From: Theristus sp. LFF4_11
Lineage: Eukaryota; Nematoda; Chromadorea; Monhysterida; Xyalidae
Direction: 5' to 3'
DNA length: 64,000 bases
NCBI GenBank assembly: GCA_030248135.1
Contig: JASANC010000896.1
Coordinates: 1-64,000, forward strand
Shown: positions 56,193 through 64,000 of the stretch, piece by piece
Numbering within the stretch: the stretch's first letter is position 1
How the letters are laid out: each line of letters opens with the position of its first letter
Translations under genes and position numbers: made by a program
The notes under the pieces: generated by a model
What the model was told of the DNA's origin: nothing
Seen by the model: the letters and a program-made list of their open reading frames with translations, nothing else
Database searches by the model: none

Positions 56193-58467
56193 ATTGTGGT
56201 TTATTTGGCGTCCACTACGTCGTTACAGTGAGACCAGGCCAGTTGGCGTGCGCATCATAAGCGTCCTAATTGGCGTGCTTGCGTTCACGTTCCATGTTCC
56301 GCGTCACTTTGTCGAGCACACTGTGGTGCCGTGCTATGACGCCGACAACAATCAAACTAGCATACAACTGAAACGCTTTCCGATCACCGGCAACAACGTG
56401 ATGGCGTTTCTTGGTTCGTTTGCCAATACAATTGCTGGCATGTGAATATTTCTATTCATTAACTTTAAGCGGCATTCATGAAGCAGTATTTAGTGCCGCA
56501 TAGCTGTGTTAGAACATATGTCCCCTTAAGGAATCAGGTGAATGCATTATTGCAGTGCTGGATGTGATTCCGTATCTGACTTTCGAATGTCCACTGCCGT
56601 TTCTGGGCATCATGTTCATTGCGATTGGCACCGCCAAGATGGCCTCGGTCACGCGACGACAGCGACTGCTGAGCGCACGCCGCAACTGGGCAGCAAGCAG
56701 TTCATCGATGCAGCTTCGTGGTCGTGCACCCTCCAATCGACTGCAGATCATTTTGCTGGTTCGTGTGTTCGTTGTTGTCTTATGAATGAGTGGTTGTGAT
56801 AAAAACGAAAATTAGCAAACTGTAAAGGGACATTCATGAAGCAGTATTTGGTGACTGCACAGCTACGCGTCACTAAATGCTGCTTCATGAATGCGCCTTA
56901 ACTTTTTGTCCAAAATTTTTGTTGAAGTTTTCTTTTGTTTTGTTTGGAAACTAAAGAAATAATTTCTTTCTGTTTCTCAACATGACTTTATGTAACAAAA
57001 CCCAGTTCAATTGTCTTCTTGGTGCTCTATTCAGATGCTCTGCCTGAAATACTTGGTATTCAACTCGATCTTTGTTGTGAAAATCATCTGCTTGTTTGTC
57101 GTCGATTCCGCAACGCAAGTGAAGTGGCAAATGTACGTGCGTGTTGGCGCATTTTCGCGTTTAGATTCAATGTTTATCTCCTGTATAAAATGCGTGCTAT
57201 CCATCCAGGTACCTTGGTGAGTTCAGCACAATGCTTGTCGCGGTGCACAGTGCGACGAATTGGCTGCTGTTCGTTTTCGGTGCGAACGGTGCACCTGGCA
57301 TGCTCACTTCGCAGCCGTCGTGTGCTTCAAATTTTGTGGTATCATCTGATAACTTTTATCATCAATTTTATTTTAATCACTGAATTTTAAGAAAGTTCTT
57401 CGCCGCTTTTGCGTCGGGTGTTATTATTGTTAGAGCATTCCGATATGTTGTCTCTTTCAGTCAGGTCAACTAGCGCGCGGATCATCAATACGAAAACGCA
57501 GCTTTGCTGACCCTGGCATTGCGTTGAGCGAACAAGACATGACACAGATCAGACAAGCGTGGCACGCCACGCGCTGGGAGCAGTTCGGTCAACAGCTGCT
57601 GCTGGCGTATTGCGAAAGACACGCGGACGTTGCAGAACGATATTTCAAAACAGCAGAGCATGAAGCATTACGGACTAGTTCGCTACTGCAACAACAGGGC
57701 ATCGTATTGTCAAAGTGTATGAGTGAGTATAGAAGAAATGTTTAGAGCTTTTGGCTTATTGCTTTAGGAACCCAAGATCTCTGCAGCGTTAGTAATTTTC
57801 CAAAATAACTTTTTTCATAATAGCTCCCAACCGGTTAGAATACCTGGAAGGTACCGCCTACTCCGGTGGAATCGGTTTGTGAACAGCTGAGCGTCCCGTT
57901 ATTGTCATGAGAGAGAGGACAGCCTCTAATCAAGTCCCGCTCTGTCCTTAGTGCTCTGTCTTGTCTTCTAGTCTATTGTAGTTCCACGTTCCAGATGAAA
58001 TCATTTGCGCCGATTTCGTGTCAGACAAGAATGCGGCCAGTGATTTGCGTCATCGGATTCGCCAGATCGGCCGCGTTCACCATCGCGCCGGCGTCGCGTT
58101 GCGTGCGGCCGACTGGAAACTGTTTCAAACGATGTTGCACGATCAACTGTTGCACGGTGATGTTGATCTGCAACAGTCAACAGTCTCAGAAGCGGCACTA
58201 AGTCGACTGACCGGTTTCATAATCACCGAAATGAAGACCGGCTTCATCGCCGAAATGACCGAACCGCCGCATCGCAAGCCAAGCTCACGCGCGTTCTCGC
58301 ACAGCTCGCACAGTTCGCGCCCGCACAGCAACATCTCGCGTCGCTCGCAGCCGTGCTGTGGCGAGCTGCTGTCCGTGCACACGGTGATTGACGGGCGAAA
58401 ACAGTCGGCATACGGAGCCATTGAATTGTCGCTGCTGCAGAAAGACACACCAGATGTGACATTGTGA
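56193..58467 (+). CDS. GLB-33-type receptor-globin fusion (7TM receptor plus globin), 5' end missing
   Basis: Chimera of a rhodopsin-class (FMRFamide-receptor-like) receptor and a cytosolic globin, the architecture of C. elegans GLB-33. Six exons join in phase: 56193-56413, 56556-56758, 57035-57132, 57209-57279, 57465-57722, 57995-58467; about 440 residues. IWRPLRRYSETRP is the second intracellular loop, RIISVLIGVLAFTFHVPRHF helix 4, VIPYLTFECPLPFLGIMF helix 5, MLCLKYLVFNSIFVVKIIC helix 6, GEFSTMLVAVHSATNWLLFV helix 7 (NWLLF in place of NPxxY). The globin starts LSEQDMTQIRQAW; LLQQQGIVL puts Gln at E7, IGRVHHRAGV gives the proximal His, AADWKLFQTMLHDQLL is the H helix. A Ser/His/Arg-rich tail follows. 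Helices 1-3 and the start codon were not found within the 8 kb upstream. Introns hold two MITE-A copies and a SINE fragment. Confidence 0.85.
56465..56529. mobile_element. MITE-A copy 8 (deleted half)
   Basis: TTAAGCGGCATTCATGAAGC plus the centre TAGCTGTGTTAGAACATA; the right arm is lost but a TTAA remains at 56526-56529. In an intron of the receptor-globin gene. Confidence 0.78.
56822..56900. mobile_element. MITE-A copy 9 (short centre)
   Basis: GGGACATTCATGAAGCAGTA to ATGCTGCTTCATGAATGCGCC then TTAA; the central palindrome is reduced to CACAGCTACGCG. Intronic. Confidence 0.85.
57820..57980 (-). repeat. Diverged SINE body fragment
   Basis: On the minus strand GGACAGAGCGGGACTTGATT, AGAGGCTGTCCTCTC and CCGGAGTAGGCGGTACCTTC follow the body and tail of the 23.6 and 61.3 kb SINE. 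Intronic in the globin part of the receptor-globin gene. Confidence 0.6.
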
Positions 58468-59383
58468 CCCCGCTGATGTTTTCTTGTTGCATTTGGAGAG
58501 TTTTGCGCAATCTGATCGTGAATTTCTTTCTGTTAAATGACGCTTGCTTATGCTATGCCCCGTCGAGGTTTCAAAGAAACTTCAATGAATGATTTTCCTA
58601 AACGCAAGGTTACAAACAGCAGCAACATCTGCGACGGCTCAACATTGTGATGAAAAACAAAAACCAAACAAACAAATTTTTGAGATGTCTCTTCATTTGT
58701 CTTTTTTTCCTTTCTTTTTTCTATTTCTTTGCATTTTAATTTTTTTAAATTTTTTTGGCACGATTTTTCTTTTTTGTTTGTTCTTTTTGAATTGAAAAGA
58801 CTAAAAGACGGACATATCGCGAACAACAGAGTCACACACCAAAAAACGATCCGAAACGATCTGAACATAAACAAAGCAATCGAAGCAGAAAAAAAACCGA
58901 GCCAAGTCAAAAGCGAGAAAAAAATCAAAACCAACTTGATGGCACGCAACAAAAAAAGAAACAAAAAAAACAAAAAGCCAAAATGAAGAGATGCAGAATC
59001 AGACCGGACATGTCGCGAGCACAGAAAATGATTCTTGAAAACAAAAAAGTTGCACAGCAAAAAGACAAACCGATCAGAAACAAAACAACCAAAACAAAAC
59101 GAAACCTAGCCAAACCTATAGCAAAAACAAAATCGAAATAAACGAGCAGACCATTAATATCTTTTATTTTGGTCCCGCGACTCAATGGAGCAAATTTCAC
59201 TTTCGCTCGCCCCATCCCGCAACCGAAAAACCTGTTCCGCTCCCGTTCCCATTTGAGTTGAGTTCCGCTTCCGTTCCCATTTGAGTTGAGTGAGAGCCTC
59301 TTCTGAGCTGGATTGGGGAACACGGAAATGGAACAAAAATAGAAGCCTCTCTGAACAGCAAATTCCATCGTGTGTGTGCAGAG
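58468..59383. other. Spacer between receptor-globin and MARCH genes
   Basis: Very A/T-rich with T-runs then A-runs. A short MITE-G end (TTTTGGTCCCGCGACTCAAT) lies at 59166-59186. A 28-bp direct duplication with core CGTTCCCATTTGAGTTGAGT follows at about 59238-59292. The MARCH promoter probably lies here. Confidence 0.5.
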
Positions 59384-62300
59384 ATGAATCAGGTGATTGT
59401 TGTGTCGATGGACTCCGACGACGATTCGGTGTTCGAGTCGCCGACGGCCGCGACACGAGTGACGAACGCGAACGAGACGGCGGCGGCACAGCGCGCGCTG
59501 CGTTTCCAGTCGCCCGCGAATCGCATGCACGACCGTCAGCTGCAGTCGGCTGCATCGCGTTCGCTCGCTGCTGCTCGTGCCGATGATGAAAACAACAATT
59601 CGAGGTGCATGAAAACATTTTGTTTTCTTTTTCTTCTTTATCGTTTCTTCTCTTGTTCTTTGCTTTCCTTTTCTCAGCTGTCGCCAGTCGCCGTGCATTA
59701 GAGATAACTTTCGTTTGCTTTTGACTGTCTGTTAATTTTTGTGTTTTATTTTTTGCGATTCTGCTTGCTTGCAGCACTGCCAACCCCACTCCAAAACGTC
59801 CCTTGCCAACAGTGGCGCACTCTGCGCCGAGCAAGCCGTCGATCAGCCGACATGCGAGTGGACCGACGAAAGCGACTGCAGCGACGCGTCCTTGTCTGTT
59901 CAGGTTCGGTGTTCTATTTTTTGTTGCTTTTTGCTTTTTTCTTTCTCTACAATTTCTTTTGTCTGCTCTGGTTCAATCGTATGATTACAGTGCAACCAGC
60001 ATATCATTGTTTGTTATTCAGTGACGGTTCCGCAGCAGTGTGTCGCATTTGCCACGGCGGCGAACTGTCGATCCCGATCGTCAGCGGCGGCAAAGCCGGT
60101 GAGCCGCTGATTTCGCCGTGCCATTGTCGCGGCACCATGGGGCTTTACCATCGGTGTGTTAGGTTTTAGCATTCTTTTGGTGTTTTTTTGTTCGAATTTT
60201 GTATGTTTTGATTTTACCCGATTGATTTTTTCTTTCTGAGTATTAATAAATAAATAAATAATATTTATTAGCAACAGCGGCGGTTTATAAATGCAGAATA
60301 TTTTTGCACTGCCATTCTTTTTGGAATTTTGTATGTTTTGATTTTATCCAATTATTTTTTCTCTCTCTGAGTAATAGTAAATAAATAATATTATTAGCAA
60401 CGTATTATTAGCAACCAATATATTAATAGGTTTAGAAATGTAGAATATTTTTGCACTGCCATTCACACATTTCAGCTCGTGCCTTGAGTACTGGCTGGCC
60501 TCCTCGAACACAACCAGTTGCGAAATTTGCAAATTCCGCTACGTCACTTGCCGCGCGCCGAAACCGTGGAAACAGGTGAACTGAAAGAAAATTCGACCTG
60601 CAGTGGAACTCTAAATTACTAGGAATCAGCTGATTGGTTGGATTACATATGCACATTTTTTTGTGTTAAACTCAGCCCCCACAGCATTGCCTGCACAGAA
60701 AGCACGCATACCGTAATCCCTACCAATCAGCTGATTCCCTTATTCCCTATAATTTACAGTTCAACTTGTAGCAACTTTGAAAAGGTCATCCGAAACCTGC
60801 TTCTGTCGATGATCAAATCGCGTCCATTTCGACCGTTGCTTGCTAATTTGTATTGTTAATACAGCGACAAAGCTGGTCAACATTTGTAAACAACCGTTTT
60901 GTTGATTGAACTTTCCAGTCAACCAAAAGTTTACCGGTTCAATTTGCAGTTCTTTCATTCACCGAACTACGTGTGCGAACGACGCAATCTGATCGGTGAC
61001 GTCATTTGTTGGTTTATATTGACGCCGTTGGCTTTGGTCTCGACGTACCTGTGCATTGCTGGCGCCATCTACTACGATCAACAGAAGGACACTGGCGATG
61101 TGGAAGTGCCCGGCCTTGCCGTGCTCGCCATCTTCCTCATCGTCACCTACCTGGCGTGGCTTGCCGTGCGTGGCGCTGAGTTTTTTTTATTTGTATAAAA
61201 TTCAGCGTTTTGATATTTGAGCGGGACGGGCTGATTGCAGTATTTTTAATATTTGAAGCACGCCCCCACTGATTCCGGAAACCCGAAGATACCAAACTCC
61301 GGTGGGTTTGGGGAACGGACGGCTCACCATCCCGTGGAACCAACACCCTCGCCACGTGAGGGGGACAACCCATAAGCCCAGCTCTATCCTGGGGGCACCA
61401 GTGATCTTTGTCCGATTTCGGTTTCGAACTGCTTATCCGTCATGTCATCATCTTATTATCTTATTGCATCTTATCGACTCGATGCAAGCATATATATGGA
61501 CTCAAATTAAACATTTCAGAAAGGCAAGGGTCGCAGCAGGTCCTTGAGATTGCGACACTGTTCGTTATCATATCATCACAACAGTTCCAATGGAACACTC
61601 TGTCATGTTCCTCAGATCACAGTGCGCTACCACTATAAAGTGTTGATTGAGTGGCGCGAACGAAATCAAGATGTGAAAGTGTTGGGCATCGATGAGACGA
61701 CGCACCCTGCAGGACGAACGGGCAACAACAGACGAGCACGAAGCAAACCGGTGCACGTCGTGGCGTTCACACAACACGGCCCTCGGGTCGGTGGCAAAAA
61801 CCGGTTTTTGCAGAAACTGGTTTTTTACTAGGAAAAAACGGAAAAATTTCGAAAAAAAATATTTCCCATGCCCACCCCATACACCCGGTTTTCAGAAAGT
61901 TTTTTCAGTCGCACACAAAGCTACGTTGATGATGCAAACTGACGTGAATGCATGGCACGTGGGTTGTGTGGCCAGTGTGTCCACAGAGACCACTAGACTA
62001 GCTGCAGTGCTGTCAGTCAGCATCGTTTCTAACTGCAGTCGAACTCTAAATTATAAGGAATCAGCTGATTGGTTGGTTGGTGGTCACGTGCATGCATGCT
62101 TTCCGTGCAGGCATTGCTGTGGAGCGTCTTCTGTCGTCCTGCACAGAAAGCATGCCTCACGTGACCACCAACCAATCAACTGTTCCCTATAATTTAGTGT
62201 TCGACTGTACCAGATGTTACCTCACTAAATGTTGTGCGACATGCTGACTGAGTTTGTGTTGCAAATCCACTGCACGCAAGATTTCGTTGTTTCCAGGGCA

Positions 62301-63014
62301 GCAGTACGTCTCAGCTTCATTCTGAGTCACCACGGCCGCATGTTGCACACGCAGCGATCACCGATCGTTCCATCGACATGACCCCACTGAGGTCACCGTT
62401 CAATCGAGCTGCTGACACACGACGGAGACCATCGCTCATTTCGGTCGGCCACTTCGTTTTTTTTTGTTTCATAGAACTTTCTGATCGTCTTGTCCGTTTC
62501 TCAAGGGCCGGGCATTTAGCAATTAGTTGTTTGTGCGTACGCACTGACAGGACACAATTAAAAAATGGCCACGCGATTTAGAAATCGTGTCGTATGTGCT
62601 ATCGTAATGCATTACGGACACAATTAGTCTGCACACGGAGTTCAGAACGACGTCGGTGGTAGAGGTGGAATTTTTCGGAAAAATATAATTTCGTAAAAAA
62701 ATTTCGGAAATTTTTCCGGAAAAAAAATTCGTAAAATTTCCGGAGATTTTTCACCTGCCATCTCTAGTCTGTGCGTACGGACAAAAACTAAATGGTGTTT
62801 TACCTTCACACACAACATCAGCGCCAGCGTATTTGTGTTCAGTTTACGGGTGCACCGCGTCAGTCACCGTCCGCCCCGTCCCCATCAACGAGCTCACCAG
62901 CCATCGAGTCGTCGAGTTCAGTGTTGCCGGCGACGTCGCCCTCCACGATCGCCCCATCGTCAGCCGCACTCTCCTGCAACACCACAAACTCAGCGGTCGT
63001 TGTACTGAACGACG

Positions 63015-63101
<87 letters not shown>

Positions 63102-63319
63102 GCAGCAACAACGACAACAACACACCGGGTGGCATTCTGAAACGGGTGCCACCGCCAGTCCCGCGCAGAGTCGACAGCAGCCCCGTTGCGGTCGCCGCAG
63201 TCCCGCCGCGCAATGAACTGTCCCGTACCGTGCCGCGTCGTCTGTTTGTGCACTTTTCGTCGGACGAAACCGATGACCGCCAATCGCAGCAGCGATTCGT
63301 CAATGAGACTGCGGTTTGA
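59384..63319 (+). CDS. MARCH2/3-type membrane E3 ubiquitin ligase
   Basis: RING-variant ubiquitin ligase that marks membrane proteins for endosomal or lysosomal sorting. Eight exons join in phase: 59384-59604, 59775-59903, 60022-60153, 60476-60575, 60950-61165, 61616-61750, 62297-62443, 62843-63319; 518 residues. An acidic/Ser-rich N-terminus (MNQVIVVSMDSDDD) precedes the RINGv finger: CRIC, then CHCRGTMGLYHRSCLEYWL and CEICKFRY, i.e. the C4HC3 pattern with His in the fifth position. Two membrane segments follow (VICWFILTPLALVSTYLCIA and VPGLAVLAIFLIVTYLAWLA), then VRYHYKVLIEWRERNQDVKV, closely following vertebrate MARCH2/3. The C-terminal 200 residues are longer than in those proteins: Ser/Pro-rich, a run of about 28 Asn (63012-63110), and proline motifs VPPPVPRRV. 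Introns hold two MITE-B copies and a SINE. Start chosen at the ATG after an acceptor-like GTGTGCAG; a non-coding first exon is possible. Confidence 0.93.
60600..60770. mobile_element. MITE-B copy 7
   Basis: CAGTGGAACTCTAAATTACT to CTATAATTTACAGTTCAACT, centre partly deleted. In a MARCH intron. Confidence 0.85.
61245..61435 (-). repeat. SINE copy (inverted)
   Basis: On the minus strand GAAACCGAAATCGG, GATCACTGGTGCCCCCAGGA, CCCTCACGTGGCGAGGG, GGATGGTGAGCCGTCCGTTC and tail GAGTTTGGTATCTTCGGGTT, CGTGCTTCAAATATTAAAAA: the same element as 23.6 kb without the tRNA-like head. In a MARCH intron. Confidence 0.8.
62036..62209. mobile_element. MITE-B copy 8
   Basis: GCAGTCGAACTCTAAATTAT to TATAATTTAGTGTTCGACTG with TA at the right side; inner GGTCACGTGCATGCATGCTT arms like 13.3 kb. 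In a MARCH intron. Confidence 0.9.
62522..62792. mobile_element. MITE-H copy 2, interrupted
   Basis: TTAGTTGTTTGTGCGTACGC to GTCTGTGCGTACGGAC as at 41.5 kb, split by a 107 bp hAT-like element at 62660-62766. In the last MARCH intron. Confidence 0.85.
62660..62766. mobile_element. hAT-like MITE nested in MITE-H
   Basis: 107 bp, ends TAGAGGTGG and CCATCTCTA, interior an inverted array of TTTCGGAAATTTTTCCGG. It is flanked by GTCGGTGG and GTCTGTGC, an 8-bp duplication with two mismatches; the 41.5 kb copy has the single, unduplicated GTCTGTGC. Confidence 0.82.
63012..63110 (+). repeat. AAC microsatellite coding polyasparagine
   Basis: Long AAC array read as about 28 Asn followed by Ser/Asn in the MARCH tail. 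The polyQ, polyCys and polyLeu frames over the same bases are shadows. Confidence 0.95.
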
Positions 63320-64000
63320 TCACGCTTTTGTGGTTTCTGCTATTTTTTCCAGTTTTGCACAATTTTCCGGTTCAGTCGTCGGGTCGTTTTCCCTTATTTT
63401 GTTCGGTTATCACGGATTTTTTTGGAATTGGCTGGAGACGGACACTCATCAAGCGGTTTGCCTTATTATTGTACTGACATCACATTTTGACACTACGTCT
63501 CAATGACAATTGACACTTGGGCAATCTCTCAAACTGAATTTTCAATGATCCATTGTTGTTTTTTGCCTACAACCTGCCATATTAGTTTTGCTGTTTCTAT
63601 CGTTTTTTTTGCAGTACTCATGCACTTGCACTTTGATTGCATTTTTTGTCTTTGCTTGTGGTTTGTTTTTTTGCGTTTCACAGAAACACCCGCCGTTAGG
63701 TTTGACATGCTTCATTTTTTTCTAAATGGAATTTGCCTAGTCAGATGAGTTTGATTTGAAAAACGTTTGTAATTTGCATTTTTTCTCGATATTCACAATT
63801 TTTTCGTGATCTGAGTTTCTCTAATTCACCTTGATGAAACATACTCGTTTGTGTATGCTTTTTGTATTTCGCACCTTTTCTAGTTTTTTTGAATCACGTT
63901 GCTTTTTCCAGTGTTTGTCTTTTTTATTTCAAATAAACGTTGTATTCTCGTTTGCTCGGCTTTCTGTCAGTGTTGGTTGACGGTACTCACGCCCACTTTG
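63320..64000. other. 3' flank of the MARCH gene
   Basis: T-rich sequence, probably 3' UTR and spacer; AATAAA occurs at about 63941 (TTTCAAATAAACG) and could be a poly(A) signal. No further exon recognised before the window ends. Confidence 0.45.

Noticed and set aside
58548..59060. 170-residue minus-strand membrane-like protein
   Set aside because: Phe/Leu/Ile content comes from A/T homopolymer stretches; no splice or family support.
62844..63303. PolyCys and polyLeu proteins on the minus strand, polyGln on the plus strand
   Set aside because: Shadow frames of the AAC array; the Asn frame is the one in phase with the MARCH exon.

Overview
This window reads as nuclear DNA of a small invertebrate animal, most likely a nematode. 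Genes are intron-rich with GT-AG splicing, coding exons are GC-richer than introns, and introns and spacers are packed with short palindromic DNA transposons. The best taxonomic hint is a receptor-globin fusion at 56.2-58.5 kb; that architecture (GLB-33) is, as far as I know, described from nematodes. No direct taxonomic marker (rRNA, mtDNA) is present, so this is inference. All gene models were built by eye from reading frame, splice sites and phase.

Layout. 0.5-2.8 kb (-): a short MAGUK-like protein with SH3 and guanylate-kinase homology and no PDZ domain. 4.3-6.1 kb (-): a complete RBMX2-type splicing factor. 6.8-22.9 kb (-): one long DIDO/PHF3-type transcription regulator of about 20 exons (zinc motif, BRK-like segment, TFIIS central domain, SPOC, low-complexity tail); its introns hold a 1.5 kb hAT element with perfect target duplications and many MITEs. 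22.9-29.8 kb: a gene-free block of G/C homopolymer islands, a tRNA-derived SINE and telomere-like repeats. 29.8-32.5 kb (+): an intracellular globin. 34.5-35.4 kb (+): a two-pass membrane protein of unknown family. 39.8-44.9 kb (+): an MH2-domain protein of the Drosophila Expansion type. 45.7-48.3 kb (-): a divergent Cys-loop ligand-gated channel subunit. 50.4-55.6 kb: a large inverted repeat and a nested satellite. 56.2-58.5 kb (+): the receptor-globin fusion, whose first three helices I could not find. 59.4-63.3 kb (+): a MARCH2/3-type membrane E3 ubiquitin ligase.

The genes do not form an operon or pathway. The themes are RNA processing and transcription (RBMX2-type, DIDO-type), membrane and junction scaffolding or signalling (MAGUK, Expansion-type, channel, receptor-globin) and membrane trafficking (MARCH). 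Two globin-domain genes lie on the same strand about 24 kb apart. At least nine families of short inverted-repeat elements recur, nearly always in introns or spacers, and two cases of one element nested in another can be read directly.
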